A stretch of 64,000 nt of DNA. Origin: Symsagittifera roscoffensis. Lineage: Eukaryota > Xenacoelomorpha > Acoela > Convolutidae. Shown in pieces: positions 1 through 12,654 of the stretch (its first letter is position 1; the number at the start of each line of letters is the position of its first letter). The stretch is taken from the NCBI RefSeq assembly GCF_963678635.1, contig NC_087071.1:34016548-34080547 (forward strand), read 5' to 3'. A program made the translations under genes and the position numbers. The notes under the pieces are model-generated. The model was not told where the DNA came from. It was given only the letters and a program-made list of their open reading frames with translations, and made no database searches.

Positions 1-300
1 AAAATTTATTAAATCGACTCTTCCTGTCTGCAACTCGAAATATGATCGAACTGATTTTTGTACCTCAAAATGCATTCCTTTGGTTTATTCTAACATTATT
101 TCCTTAAACGTTCTTTTCAAATTCTGAATTCTATGATTTTCTAATTGTAGCATAATTAACTCCGCTTTAGATTGAAAAACTGCACATACTGTAAATATGG
201 AAAAAATTGTAATTAATCCAAGTTCTTTTAGAATTCCATTGTTATCAGAACACGAAAAATTAAAAAAAAAAGTACTGTGAAGTTTTGAAGTTGCCTGAAC

Positions 301-1420
301 GTTCTTAGGATTTGAATACTTTATTTAGTGCCAAAATAGTTGCTCTCTTAACTGAAGATGGCCAAATGTTGAGCTTTATCGTGAAAGCACTTCAGAAGAA
401 AGTTCAGACGATTAAATCGAATTCTACATATTTCCACCATTTTGTACGTGATTTCAAGAATCCGACAGATAATTTCACATGGATGGTAAACTACTGATTC
501 CTTTTCCCCTGAGAAATGCCAAGATGAAGATCCTCTATGAAGCACACCTCGTTCAGCTCGGAATAAAGTATCTAGCCCAACAAACCTGGTGGCCTCATTT
601 AAACAGAAAAAATTATTTCCTTGGCATAAATTTTTCAGAATGCACAAAGACGGGTAAAATTTTAAAAAATGTAATTCCATTTTCACAATTTCACCTTTAT
701 TCGAACACAACGATTAACTGAACTCTGGCTTCGCTGGTTCTTTGGATTCTCACTGTGGCACAAACAAACATATTTTATTATGCATCGATCTTTTTTCAAA
801 ATTTCCATCAGCAAAAATCACCATATCCACATCGACAAAAACATTTATTGAATTTCTTAAAGATTATATATTCCTACGCAGCATACTTTACTCGATTCGC
901 TTAGATCACGCATCCTGTTTTGCTAGTTAGAAATTTAAATTACTTCGTGACTCGATTTTTTCTAAGTAAACATTTTGTACAGGAGGATATCATCGCTCCA
1001 GCGGATTAGTTGAAAACTTGTACACTCCGTAATAATCAATTTTTTGGAAGTAGCTCAAGAATTTCAAAACTATACATTACAAGACGCTATCTCAAAATTA
1101 ATTCTGAACCTTCAATTTTTTATCACTCAAAAATCAAATTATCTCCACTCGAAATACATTTCAATAGGAAACCAAGTAATATTTGGAATCAACACGCGTC
1201 TTGTAAACTCTACAATAGAATTTAAGACAAGGGGAAATCGATTATGTGCAAAGAAAGAGCCCGAGACTGGAATGCTGACGACAGATTGGAGGATGGATAA
1301 AAAGATACCGTCATCCCTAGGATTAACAAATCACCAATTGAGAAATGATATGCATTGGATCACCAATCTCCTTCAAAACCCTCTCAAGAACGCCTCTCTA
1401 AAGACCATTCAAAGGTAAAA
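301..1420 (+). pseudogene. Ty3/gypsy integrase remnant
   Basis: The frames at 312-497, 479-721, 742-930 and 1044-1418 together cover the integrase N-terminal region and catalytic core. The piece CIDLFSKFPSAKI carries the first catalytic Asp, and IRLDHASCF the second. The region after about 980 (YHRSSGLVENL-like, in shifted frames) is where the catalytic Glu should lie. The downstream EIHFNRKPSNIW segment matches EIHFNRKSNTIW in the better copy near 33.7 kb. At least three frame changes break the gene. No product is expected. Confidence 0.75.
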
Positions 1421-1789
1421 TACTTCCGAAATCGATCGAGAGCCTCAACGGAAACCCCTTTAACCAAAAGTTCGTCCAAAAAACTGTAAATGCTTTCAGA
1501 TCTCCGGTAAAAATACTCAACTAAAAAGTTATCAGAAAATCAGACATTGCTTAACCGAAATCGAAATCTTCTCAAATCCGATCCCTTAGAGAAAACATAT
1601 CCTTCCTATTTGCCCTTACCCAGATGTTGAAGTAGGTACGAGGCGTGCAAATCGAAGGAGGACTAACACGTCTGGAAAACAGGGACCGAAGACCAGGTAA
1701 CAAATCGAGTTGGCTACTTCGGACAATAATACAACAACGAGGGTTTGAAAATAATCAATGAACCCTTCCAGAAGACAGCCTTCTGTCCC

Positions 1790-2600
1790 GCGTTGAGAAG
1801 TCGACTCTTAATCCAGGTTACTTTGCTTCAGACGAATCTGTATTTATTCCTTCGGATACTTCCGACCATAGCGATTGGGAATGGATAGCTGGAGATTATC
1901 CCTGTAAGGATATGGTCAGGGATCGAATTATTTCCGATGGCCTTAATGATCCAAAACACGATGAGATCACTTCCAAACCTCGGTACAACCAATGATAACA
2001 TAAAATTTGAGATTTAAGATGCCATCTCAAAAGACGATACTCTAACACCAGAATGCCCAATTAGCATCATTCCCGCTAAACGAGATGACACACTACCAGC
2101 AGCCGAAGTCGATACCCTAACTAGCATCAAACCTTAGACTAACCCGCCGGATAGGACAAGTTCAACGCATTTTGATGAGCCTTTCGTTTACTTATCCATC
2201 TGCGAGATAATTGACTCTTCAGACGAGGCTCCCTCTAATCATCAGACATCTCATAATTCCGGCAACGAACCGTTCTTACCTGAGTCAAACCGAAACTTGG
2301 GCCCACCGAAATTTCTCGTTAAAATGTACTTCATAGATGTTACAGATCAAGTAGAAGAAACATCTGGTTCCATCTCCAATCCAATCGTTTTGGATAACAG
2401 CTACAACGAACCACAACCACCATCGCGACATTAAACTCCTTCGGATGATCTGACAATACTTTCAGATTCAACACTTTCTAGCATTCACTCTTCTTTTTCG
2501 ACCGATGAATCTCTAAGAATTGCCATCGACAATCATAATGGGAATACTGACTTGGACAGTGAACAGTTTAATGCGGATTTGTAACACTTTATCAGCAGTT
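1790..2600 (+). pseudogene. Ty3/gypsy pol C-terminal tail remnant
   Basis: Broken frames here match the acidic, Ser/Thr/Pro-rich tail seen intact at 32198-33009 on the minus strand. Shared landmarks are VFIPSDTSDHSDWEWIAG (about 1837-1892) and the SNRNLGPPKF motif (about 2285-2315), which corresponds to SSRNVGPPQF in the other copy. In-frame stops are present. The tail follows integrase, so it is probably the pol C-terminus or a separate short ORF; its function is unknown. Confidence 0.65.
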
Positions 2601-3126
2601 ACAAGAACTGTTAATTCGAAACTCATTTTTAAACTACCCCTGTATTTTTTGCTATTCTTTGTAATCAAACTGCTAACCCCATCAAACCCGTATTTATCGC
2701 TAACTTATATAACACTGCATTTTGGGCAGTAAATTCAAAACTTTAAATGTTGTCATTCCTGCGGTAAGTGACCTTTATTCAACTTACCGTCTGGATATTC
2801 GTAAAATTAACCGTCACACCTACTTTTAAAGTGCTCAATTTCAATTACACAATACAACATAGGTACTTAATTTCATCCAACACTTAATGCAGAACTTGAA
2901 TGTTAGCCTTTATAGTTTCATTCTTCGGATATCAGTTTATTTTTAATTCCAACGTGGAGTTGATATGCTTAACCGCACAATTTAATTTTGCTTAGTAAGC
3001 CTTCCATAAAGTTTAATGCACAAACACGGTGCTTAATTTCAATTTTCTTCTCTCTCAAAGGGATGAAAAGGAGCAGTTAGTTAGTTTTATTTAATTCGCA
3101 ATTCAAATTTTTCCTGCTTTGAGCAG

Positions 3127-3345
3127 TGATGTGATTCCACTTTTATATTTAGTCTAATTAGCTCAAGCTTAGTCTAATTAATTTAACCGGTCCTTCATGT
3201 TTGACCTTAACACTTCCATTTTCTCCTGCGGAGAGAATGCTCTCTCACTTTTTAATGTTTTGTTTTTCAGATTAATTCATGTTTATCCTATTTTTCTTTT
3301 AATTGTATAAAGTAGTGTTAGTTATGACAAAGTATCATTTTATCA
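3127..3345 (+). repeat. 3' LTR of the decayed Ty3/gypsy copy
   Basis: The segment begins TGATGTGATT and ends ATTTTATCA. It aligns along its length with the 212-bp LTR at 31695-31906 (reverse orientation), including the imperfect CTCC(G/T)nnGGAGAGAATG hairpin near 3222-3245. Length 219 bp. The TG...CA termini fit an LTR. Its partner LTR lies outside the window. Confidence 0.7.
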
Positions 3346-4220
3346 GAATTAGTCACAGTTGACCAGTAAGTACTCTTTTCCACTTTCGTCTGAAATTTTT
3401 CCGTTGAAAATCATTCAAGCTTTTTCTTTGCGCTCTTGATTTTGTAGTAACAAGTTTTTGATACGACTAGATCCGTCCTCTTGAACCATTTAAACTTGAT
3501 TTTGATAGAGGTTCAAAAGATTTATTTTTTTAAACCTATTTTGTGCCGAGTTTGCAAAATCTTATTGTCTGATCGTCAAGTTTATATCTGAAGTTGAGGT
3601 CGTCCCCAGTTAGATTGGATAGTGTCATGGCATAAATCTAAACAGTAGTCTCATATCAAAGGCATTAATGCGAGGCATTATCGTCCATACAAATCAACCC
3701 GATCCTTTTGTTGGAGATCTTTTCGATGCAGCTGGAATTGTGGACCCGACCTATTGCACCAATTGTTGTTTCCCTCCATTAAGCAATCCCGGAATTATCC
3801 CCCAATTTGTTAGGGTCATTTTATACTTTTTGCTAATGGTTTCCGACGACAAAAGATAACAGTTTTTCTTTCAGGATCATTTTTGGCTTTAGCCATTTCG
3901 GCTTTGAACACATTTGAACACAGACTAATAATACAGGCATAACCCCTCTGAACGTTTGTTAATCCAGCTCGTTTTGGATGTCTTGAATCATGCTTACTGT
4001 TTCTGCGTCTAAATTATTTTCAGGGAGAAATGTAGCCTAAGACTTTTCATATAACTATTTCTAGCAGATTTGATAATGTTACCATCAATTCGCGATCAAT
4101 TTTCGTCTTTGTTGCGCTGGATGTTTTTCAAGCAGATTTAGCTCTAAATGAAGTTTTGAACTGATGGGCTTCAGTTTTATCAAAACGAGGCTAAACGTTG
4201 ATTTTGTAGAAAATTGGAAT
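3346..4220. other. No recognisable gene
   Basis: AT-rich sequence downstream of the LTR. A 63-codon open frame at 3668-3859 (plus) has several Cys and Pro residues but no motif I recognise and no repeat elsewhere in the window; I do not call it a gene. Confidence 0.5.
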
Positions 4221-4640
4221 CAAGTTAACATCCTCCTCCCCCTAATAGACCAAGTTAAGATCCTCCACCCTATCGGGAGGAGGATCTTATGTCCTCCACC
4301 CTATGTTCAATATAAACTAAATTTACTAACCACTGCGCTCAATTCTGAGTGGCTGAAAACTCCCAGTTAGAACCAAGTTAACATCCTCCCCCTAAACGTA
4401 TTTGGGGGGGAGGATGTTAACTTGATGTTAATACCCCCCCCCCTTCCAAATAGAACAAGATAAGATCCTCCACACTACAGCGTTCAATATAAACTAAATT
4501 TGCTAAGCGCTGCATGTAAAATGCTCGATTCTGATTGGCTGAAAATTCCCAACTTAGAACCAAGTTAACATCCTCCCCCCCCCCCCCCCCCCCCCAAACG
4601 TGTTTAGGGGGAGGATGTTAACTTGGTCCGAAAATTGAAA
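4221..4640. repeat. C-rich foldback (MITE-like) elements
   Basis: Several inverted copies of CCAAGTTAACATCCTCCCCC occur here. Two complete hairpins are visible: 4371-4426 and 4557-4627, each with the arm AAGTTAACATCCTCC and its reverse complement around a short loop. A 4270-4290 GGAGGAGGATCTTA hairpin is related. The hairpins are separated by two copies of a spacer with GTTCAATATAAACTAAATTT and a GATTGGCTGAAAA-like motif. One loop contains a long C run (about 4575-4597). A diverged copy lies in the intron at 12255-12379. They look like short non-autonomous DNA transposons; the superfamily is unknown. Confidence 0.65.
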
Positions 4641-4899
4641 CATGGCAGCGCATCCAGGGTGAAATATTGACCAAAATGTTTTTGCAAAATTATTCCGTTC
4701 TTTTCTTATTCAATTTCTCTCGGTCAATCATATTGCTTCCTGATATTGCTTTCGAATGGTGCCCTACCAAAAACAGTTACAATTTCAGGCACGATAAAAC
4801 TTTTAAACGGAATTGGTTTTACCATGCAAATCGAAATGGGACCAAAGTGGTGATCTGAAATTTGGGTTTGTGGAGCATTCAATTGCATCCAAGCCCATT

Positions 4900-7800
4900 G
4901 CTACTAAGTTTTGATTTAGATTTTTTCACGCTTTTCTTTCGTTCCGTTTCCTACCGTTCCGTTGAAGTCGAGACCGAAAGATTGCAAAGGAAGGATGACC
5001 TATCTGAGTTATGTGAAAAAACTGGATTGCAGACGTTTAACAAAAATCAATTTTCAATTTGACGATAACAAAGAAAAACATCGTACTAGTTCCTGGATCG
5101 TTTCTATTGAAGAGTTAACTTTGAACAAAAAAATCAGCCGCCAGTGGGCAGCCGCCAATTCCTGAGGTTCATGCAAACTCCGGTCATAAAATCACTGCTG
5201 GGCAATGAGCATCTCGTGATCCTGGTTCACATCATAGTATCCATCTATCATATCGGCAAACTTAACCCAAATCAAATTTGTCTTTACATAATAATGATGC
5301 ATTTGCGACCATGCGACCTTGCCTAGCACTGCATGCAAGCTTTAGTTACCAACTATCTTCCACTTGTTCTCAAGCTGATTTCCTTCCGAATTTTGGACTG
5401 AATAATGGTAACACAAAAGTGCAGAGTCTGATGAATAGTTTTCCAACAACGCACACAAGGACGAAGCTCTTTTGAAACCATCCGATAACCCATCATCTTT
5501 CACCAGCGCTTTCACAAAACTACCATGCGCGAAATCAGCAGCTTTTCTGTGCGCCAACCTGCGCTGCTAAGAGCATGCCTTTGGGAATGTGTTGGGCAAT
5601 TCGGTCTCGCAAACACCTGCGTCGGCATCGGCACCTCATCAGGATGCCAACTAGATAAGTTAATATTAACTAACCGCAAGATCGTCTCCCAGAATGGAAA
5701 TTAATTCATTTTCACGGATCCTTCTCACAAATTGAACTGGCACAAATCCTTCGGACAATTTAATTCAACCACTGTTTCGGCACTTCAATGTGATGGCGAA
5801 TGTTATTTTATCTGATGACTGTCGTAACTGGAAAACCAAAAACGGCTATCGCCGAATATCTATGTAAGAGAGTTTAATGTTAAGCAACAATTCAATTGCT
5901 ATCCCGAAGATAAAAAAATTGATCAGACTCTTACTGTCAATGAGGCTCATTTGAGTAAAAATTTGGCTAAATTTTGTCCCCTCAGAATCAATAGAATGCC
6001 ATCCGTTTCTCTACCGCTGTTTCAAAACTGGATAGTCTTTAATTTTGATCAAACTACAACAAGTTTCAAAGCGTGACTCTACTAAAATAAGCTGTCAGCA
6101 AGCTTCCACTTAATTTGTAAGAAAATTGAACAAGGCATACCGCCTGCCATAATTGGCAGTGTACCACGTTTTTAATTTTCAAAAGTTGGTCGAAGGAGAC
6201 ATTGGAATGTCTCAGAATGTTAGGCTCTATTGTTTTCAAAACTACGCAGCGAGGAAGTGTTGAAACAAAAACCATAAACGTGTTCGCATCAAATCTTAAG
6301 AGCAGTAGCTTTACCAAAACAAGCATAAGTTTTCGCTTGCATGCTACTTATAAAAAGCACGAATTTTGGTCGTGCGCTGCGTTAAAAATATTGCCACATC
6401 ATTGAGCAAAAAATTTCGCTAAGCAAAATTTTTGAGTTACACGTCCTAAAGGGAACCATAGCTTCCGATTTTGCACAAAGGAAAAAAAATGCTCAAAACA
6501 AGACGAAAAGAGCACGCACAACGTCCATTTTCAGGTTGCTGAGAGAACTTTTCCACGAAAAGGAAAAACGCAAAATAAACCCAATTATTCTAAATCAAAG
6601 AATGTTTAACATGTCTTCACTCATTCGACCGTGACAGACGCAAAAAGAAGAAGTTTTTGAAAGGGTTCTTGTGAATTGCAACACTGGGTGTATCTTCGAT
6701 GACACCAGCTTCCAGACGTTGGTTTTTTGTACAGGAGCAATTATACAACTTTGGGCATTCGCATCTTTCACTAGCTACTTGAACATGATAAGTCAACTTA
6801 TGAAAAATCAATTTCAATGCTATAACTGATATCGAAAATCGAAACAAAACTAAATGTTCCATCTGAACCGAATAACCTCGATATATGTTTCACTATACAG
6901 GTTCATGTGAATAATGAATTTCATCCTGGTACAATTTTTACCAATTTCAATGAGTTGCAAATTAAGTTTCTATAATTAGCTAAACATAGCCCTTACGGTA
7001 CAACAATGAAGATGTAGAAATTATCTTAGGACAGATTTACAACCAAGATATTCATCCAACAGTTTCTCGTAGAGGGAAAACTGACTCACAACTTTCCATC
7101 CGCCGACCTATAGCGTAGGTTGAAGTGGTCCGTTTGTTGTTAAAGATTCTTTTTCATCTGAACACATAAAGTCCCTTTATAAATTGAATCGTTTGGAGCT
7201 ATAAGTTAAATCGAAAAATTATCCACAGGAAAACAACGCGCCTTATCCATCTTCAAATTAAAATATTCCACAAGGACGAAAAACTTTGGGATGATCTAAG
7301 ATTTTGGGCTGATCATAATGCTGATCAAGATTTTCATCAACTCCTCAATTTAAAAGTTTGGAGCAAAAATTAAGTTAAGACCGACAGCTGCGAGAAAGAT
7401 AAGGAGATTTAAAGAGGTAGGACATCAAGAAAGGCCATGTCGCCACCGTCCTCTTACGCGCCACAGAGAGTTAAGCCCAAATCAATCGGGTAAGGTGCGC
7501 GGAGTCCTTAACGGGTCTGCTATATTTAACGTACCATTCTTTAACCAATCCCTTTCGGTGGGTATACACCAATTCTTAAACATGATGTTTCTACTAATGC
7601 GCTTCTGAGGGCACAAGTACGCCGTCTCCTCGGTTGTAGGATGTGTTTCGGCTCTTCGTTTTCCATAGCGGAAGTGGTAGTCTATCGGTACACTCGCCAA
7701 GTTTCCAGCTCACGTGAAATGCCGGCTCACGTGAATTGGGTCAACAGACAATTACTATTAATTATTCACCAAAGCCGTGGATTTATTTGAGCTTCACTTG

Positions 7801-8550
7801 TTCGGTGGTAGTTCGCAGGATGTTTTCAGCGCTGTTAGATTTTTGCGTGCGCAAAAAACAAGACAAAGCGCAATTTAGACAGCGTTGTCTACACGTTAGT
7901 TAGAGCTTCAAGCTGCTCTATTTGTCACACGGTTGAAAAATGAAATGTTGAAGCAATCACAGTTGAAGTGACTGATAACTTTATGTGGACAGATAGCACC
8001 ACCCTACTGCCATGGCTTAACTCAAGTATTAAAATGCTTGTCTTCGTCGGATACCGCGTCGGCGAAACACTCCGATCTAACATCCCTAACAAGTGGTACC
8101 ATACCCTGTGCGCTGATAAGCAAAATGACACCGGTGAACGAGAATTTCAGCTGGATTTGTGGGCCCAGCTTTCTAAGGACTAAGTATTGGCTGTTTAAAT
8201 TCCAATGAGGAAATCATCAAAACAATCCGGGTAAAAGGACCCTCTTGCTATGTCGATAAGTATTTGGAGATACCGTCTAGCTTCGTCGCCGATGTTGCGT
8301 CAATTGAACCTCCGGATCATAGTTTCAAAAGGGAAACAGACCATTGCTTTTTTCTTTTTGTTAACGCTGCTGCCGTCACATGCAAAGTTTCGCGGTACCA
8401 GCCTTGAGATCACCGAGCCTCTTGAGCCGGATATTGCGGAGAGGAAATGTATACACCGCGCTCTTGTTGACTCATTTCCCCCTTTTATATGCAATTTTGA
8501 GTTGAGTGCTAACTTAGTTCATTTTTCAGGCTTCAGAACAACCCACATAT
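4900..8550 (+). pseudogene. Heavily decayed BEL/Pao retrotransposon body
   Basis: Short plus-strand fragments in several frames follow the order expected of a BEL/Pao polyprotein. A KHRTSSWIVSIEE piece near 5070-5115 resembles the gag zinc-knuckle region. A KVRGVLNG...FNQSL piece (about 7490-7570) and GHKYAVSS (about 7608-7631) resemble the BEL RT core. FMWTDSTTLLPWLNSS followed by VFVGYRVGE (about 7980-8070) is the clearest match, to the RNase H region. A VDKYLEIPSSFVADV piece follows near 8252-8295. Stops are frequent and no LTRs were found. The minus-strand BEL element at 16009-21578 is a different, younger copy. Confidence 0.6.
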
Positions 8551-10288
8551 GACGGCACAAACAACTGATCAAGGCATGCATCTAATTTTGTAGTAAGACC
8601 AACCTCTTGCGACCATTTTATTTTATTCATTGCGTGTGCCTGCAAATAAAGAGAAGCCCTACGCTCAGTCTGGTGGATGGCTGTGAACTTCTTCGATTTG
8701 ATATTTAAAAAAAGCGCATCATGCTATTGTGATCGAACAATCTCATTTATCCTGACTTTGTACGCTTCCGTCATTTCCCGAGTCGCGGTTTTTAGCTATA
8801 TTTCAAGCAAGCTTTGATCGCTAGGGTATCAAATGGACACTCCTGCTAAAAGGGCAAAATAGGGATATAAGAGTCTTCTTCTGCCGTCCATTCTACTGAG
8901 TCCGGATTCGATATCATTACTTCGTATTTATTCGTATATCCGCTTTATATTTTACCTCTTGACTCCTGTTGTTTTCGCATCCACCTCCCCGCAGGAGAGT
9001 TCGAAAATTTTGACTTTGCCTTTTCTTGTATCTTTTGTGGCAATTACCCTTGTAAATGTCCAATTCATTCTCAGCATACCTCGACCATCTTTAATGATCA
9101 TCCTCTCTTGTTTTTTAAAACTTCGAATAAGTCTCATTTTGATCATATCTAGTACCTTTCCTTTTTTCCCACACAATAGATGGCTCTGCTGTTGTTTACC
9201 TACAGAATGCATCGACTACTATTGGTGTTTTTCGAGTGGGGGCTAACTGAATGATGTTTCAGAGGGGAGTTCTTTCCGAACAAGTGGTTTCGAAGGTTGA
9301 AACCAGAAAAACAGCACTTTTCTCTATAACATCCGTCTTTCACAAATAGGATTAGAAATTGTATTCGAATCAATTTGGAGTTTTATAAACTAAATTCAAC
9401 TCAATAAAATGAAATTTGGCAACTCAATACGAATGATTGAAATCATGTTTTATCTTGCAACAGATTGGTTTCGGTCGAGCATAACCCCATAATCATAGGT
9501 TCACAATTAGAATTCTTGACTAACTCTGCCCATCGTTCATAGGTTGTTATGAGAAGTTCAAACTTCAATTTTTCGTAGCCAAACATAAGCCCGATAATAT
9601 TTACAATTTTTTCTGAATGTGGAGTGGGCTGCTACCGTTAAATTACAAAATTTTTGACTCGAAAATTGGTAGCTGATAAATTTATGCAAAATACATTTTA
9701 TGCTCTTCAATTTGATAGCTTAAAAATATTTGACTTGTTCGATGTGTTTCAATGTTTGACTAAAAGAAAAACTTTCAATTAGAATTCATACAATTTTTTC
9801 AGTTTTCATGCTTCAAAAGTTTCAGTAATGTTTAGTGCAGAAAAATTGAATTGAAAAGTAGCTTAGATCAAATTGTCAATATCAACGAATGTGCTAAATT
9901 TTAACCATCTAACGGATCTGCGAAGGAAACAAAATCTTGTGACTTTTTTGCCTTTTCTACCATAACTACAACACCAAAATAAAAAAAACCTTCGATTCAT
10001 GTTGCGGCTTCGATTCATCGGCGGCGAATTTGAAAATAATATTTGTAAATTATATGCCATAAAATATAAACTCAGCCAGGTTTTTGTGCTGATTGCACAT
10101 TTGTTATTGAAGAGGATAATTTGAGATGAGTTCGAGTATCAAGGTGTACTTCAAGAAAAATAATCAAGAAGCCGTGAGAAATTATTATGAGAGTTTTCAG
10201 ACAATTTCCCTTAACAAATGAAGAAAAAAAGCCGGGCATCGAATTTTAGAAAAAATTAGATCGAGAAATTGAGCGAAAAATTTTTAAC
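8551..10288. other. No assignable gene; possible retroelement debris
   Basis: Overlapping open frames on both strands at 8952-9246 (86 and 95 codons) show no motif I can identify. They may be the eroded 3' end of the BEL-like element to the left. From about 9250 to 10288 the sequence is plain AT-rich DNA with no repeat or gene that I could recognise. Confidence 0.4.
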
Positions 10289-10296
10289 TTTTATCT

Positions 10297-10737
10297 CAGG
10301 GGCGAATTTAGGGGAGGGGGGCACGCTCTCCCTCCCCCCCCCCCCCCCCCCAGGAATTTGACCCCCTGCCGACCCAAAGGGTCCCCCCTTTGTACTTTTT
10401 TGAGATATCGACTTTTGGTGACGGGCCCTAAAAACTTTCCAAAGGCGCCTTTGGCGCCAATATATACTAATTTTGAGAGGGCAGCGCGCGCCGAAAAACC
10501 GCAATTTTTTGGTCAAAATTTTCCAAAAATTGCCTAACAACACTTTTCGTTTTTTTTGGCCTGTTTTTTAAAATTTGCCTGTGGCGCAGAAGATTTGGTC
10601 AAAATGGGGTCTTTATAGTGATTTAGGAGAGCTCAGAAAATCAATTTGGTCTAAAAAAAAAAAGGTCGACAAAATTTGCTAACTTTTTTCAAAATTCGCC
10701 CCCCCCCCCCCTCTTGAAAACCCTAGATCCGCCCCTG
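10297..10737. mobile_element. hAT-like MITE with imperfect 8-bp target duplication
   Basis: The element starts CAGGGGCGAATTTAGG and ends CCTAGATCCGCCCCTG, which are imperfect terminal inverted repeats of the CAGGGGCGGATC type known from hAT-like MITEs. It is flanked by TTTTATCT (10289-10296) and GTTTATCT (10738-10745), matching at 7 of 8 bases. The interior has a C run near 10336-10351, palindromic AAAGGCGCCTTTGGCGCC, and poly-A/T. It is related to 12380-12654, 40381-40673 and fragments at 28.04, 31.3 and 49.8 kb. It has no transposase. Confidence 0.8.
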
Positions 10738-10881
10738 GTTTATCTTTTGTCACTGGATTTCATTAAGCAAAAAATTGTATCCAATTTTGCGCATTTATCA
10801 CTTGTTTCTGCATTCTAGCTACCAGAGCCTCTAGTACATGTATATCATGTGCCTGTGGAAAGCGATTGTGAGCAAACTTTT

Positions 10882-10971
10882 GTACTCGGTTTTGAATTCA
10901 ATAATGGCATCGTACTCGGTTTTGAATTCAATTATGGGATCGTACTCGGTTTTGAATTTAATTATGGCATC
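10882..10971. repeat. Three tandem 30-bp units
   Basis: The 30-bp unit GTACTCGGTTTTGAATTCAA plus ATAATGGCATC-type ending occurs at 10882, 10912 and 10942 with one to three changes between units. On either strand the repeat leaves an open frame, which explains the short ORFs seen here. Confidence 0.9.
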
Positions 10972-12254
10972 GTTATGGTATGCTAACACGATCAAAATAT
11001 GGACTATTTTAATTGCATAATTGTAAAGGACAATCATCAATTTGAAAACTGCTTTGAATAAGTTTTCAGGATAAATCTCATTGAAAGGCTAGGACAACCA
11101 AAATGTGATTTTGATATGTTTTTCCCTGTCTCTATTACGATGAATCTACGAGAATCCACGATGAATCTACGGGAATCTACGCGAACGATTCCATACATAT
11201 AATTGAACATTACACTTGAGTGACATATTGCTAAAATTTATTCACCAAGAAAACGGGGATTCTTCTCAAGACAGCTGGACCAAATGACAAAAAGATTTCT
11301 CGAAAATTATGAACTGTATTACAAAGCTCCTGATCGAGTTTTCATTTTTGTTTTTTTTAAATGTTGAATAGTCAAATCAAAACAGCTTGAATTCTGTTCA
11401 GTTAATTTTCAAATTAATTCAGTGCCATTGTCAGAGTTATCCAATAATAATGCCGAGTCACACTTGCAAAGAAGCTTCCGTCATTGCAAAATTGACCTGG
11501 CGTATCGTTGCGACTTCTTGAATAACTTGCCACGCCATACAAACATCGCGCAGTAAAAGTACCGCATTCAAATATATAGAGAGGGTTGCCATCGTCAAAA
11601 AGACAAATATTGGCTTCTTCTAAGCTCTTTTTCATAGAAAAAAAAACTGGAAAATCAATCTGTATGGTTAAAATAACTCCTTTTATTACAGTCGGGGGAT
11701 CAAGAGCTTATATATTTGAAGGTTTTCTAATAGTTTCAGGTTTTCTTCAAAGTGAATTTGGTAGCCAAGGTTGGGTTAAGAAACAGATGATATTGATCGA
11801 TGAATTATTTCATGCCCCAATTTTTGATGACTCATATGATCGCTTTCTGCGTATTATTTTCGTTCTGATGCATTAGCTACTTTGATACAAACCAATGGAC
11901 TCATTTAACTTCTAGATTTTCTTCCGTTCACAGAAAACTTTTATGTTTGGGATTTTATCAACCCATCTAAGCATTATCGGCAAATTTGAGGTTATACCTT
12001 TTCATCAGTGCAGGGTAACCTCAAAGTTCACATCGCGGAAATGGAGGTGGTTGTTTTATGCAAAGAAACTCCTTTTAAAAGTAGTAACCAAAAAAAGTTT
12101 AACCGAAACAGATTGGGATATTGTCATGTTGATAGAGTTCAGACAAACATGGTTACTAGAAACTGTCACATTTAAGGCTCAGTTATACGGAAAACCTATA
12201 TCATTCAAGGAAACCAACCAGAAGGGATCAATCAACATCACACCCCGTTACTAG

Positions 12255-12379
12255 ACTAAGTTAATTCCATCCTCCCTAAATTTCTTTTCAGGAAAAAATT
12301 TCTAAGCGCATATATAATCCTCTATTTTGATAGGCTGGAAATTCCAGACAACAGCTAAGTTATCATTCTCTCTCTAAAT
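12255..12379. repeat. Diverged copy of the C-rich foldback element
   Basis: This stretch in intron 3 of protease homolog A contains AAGTTAATTCCATCCTCCCT, CTAAGCGC, a TTGATAGGCTGGAAATTCC motif and AAGTTATCATTCTCTC. These parallel the interior and ends of the elements at 4221-4640. Its right end is interrupted by the hAT-like MITE at 12380. Confidence 0.5.
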
Positions 12380-12654
12380 CAGGGGTGGATTTGATCCCCT
12401 GCCGACCCAAAGGGTCCCCTTTTGTACTATTTTGGGATATACATTTTTGGCTGACAAACCCAAAAAAAAATTTTAAAGGCGCCTTCGGAAATTTTTTTTG
12501 GGTTCGTCAGTCAAATATATACTAATTTTTAAGGAGAGCGCGCGCCGAAAAAACGCAATTTTTTGGTCAAAATTTTTAAAAAAAGTGCCTAAAAAAGGTC
12601 AACAAAATTTTTGAAAATCCCCCCCCCCTCAAGAAAATCCTAGATCCACCCCTG
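12380..12654. mobile_element. hAT-like MITE with perfect 8-bp target duplication
   Basis: It starts CAGGGGTGGATTTGATCC and ends CCTAGATCCACCCCTG. It is flanked by identical CTCTAAAT copies (12372-12379 and 12655-12662), the 8-bp duplication typical of hAT elements. Length 275 bp, no transposase. The interior matches the 10297-10737 copy, including CCCCTGCCGACCCAAAGGGT, but is shorter. It lies in intron 3 of protease homolog A. Confidence 0.85.

Larger units (their letters stand above)
1..3345 (+). mobile_element. Decayed Ty3/gypsy retrotransposon, 3' part
   Basis: This is the 3' portion of a Ty3/gypsy-type element in plus orientation, cut by the left window edge. Its fragments match, in the same order, the minus-strand element at 31695-37161: the RT-integrase linker (312-497), integrase core (742-930), integrase C-terminal part (1044-1418), a pol C-terminal tail (about 1800-2440) and a 3' LTR (3127-3345). 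Stops and frame changes separate the pieces, so it is non-functional. It is more diverged than the minus-strand copy. The family match is seen directly by comparing the two copies; the superfamily follows from the RT of the other copy. Confidence 0.85.

Noticed and set aside
8952-9246. Facing frames of 86 and 95 codons
   Set aside because: Considered as BEL integrase or gag remnants, but no diagnostic motif could be matched on either strand.
10256-10543. Minus-strand frame of 95 codons with a Gly-rich run
   Set aside because: It lies over the hAT-like MITE; the Gly run is the C-run of that element read in reverse.
10831-11040. Frames with repeated IEFKTEYD-type units
   Set aside because: Produced by the three 30-bp tandem repeats; no start context, homolog or extension.
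11943-12254. Plus-strand frame of 103 codons
   Set aside because: It lies in intron 3 of protease homolog A on the opposite strand, has no recognised motif and no counterpart in unit 2.
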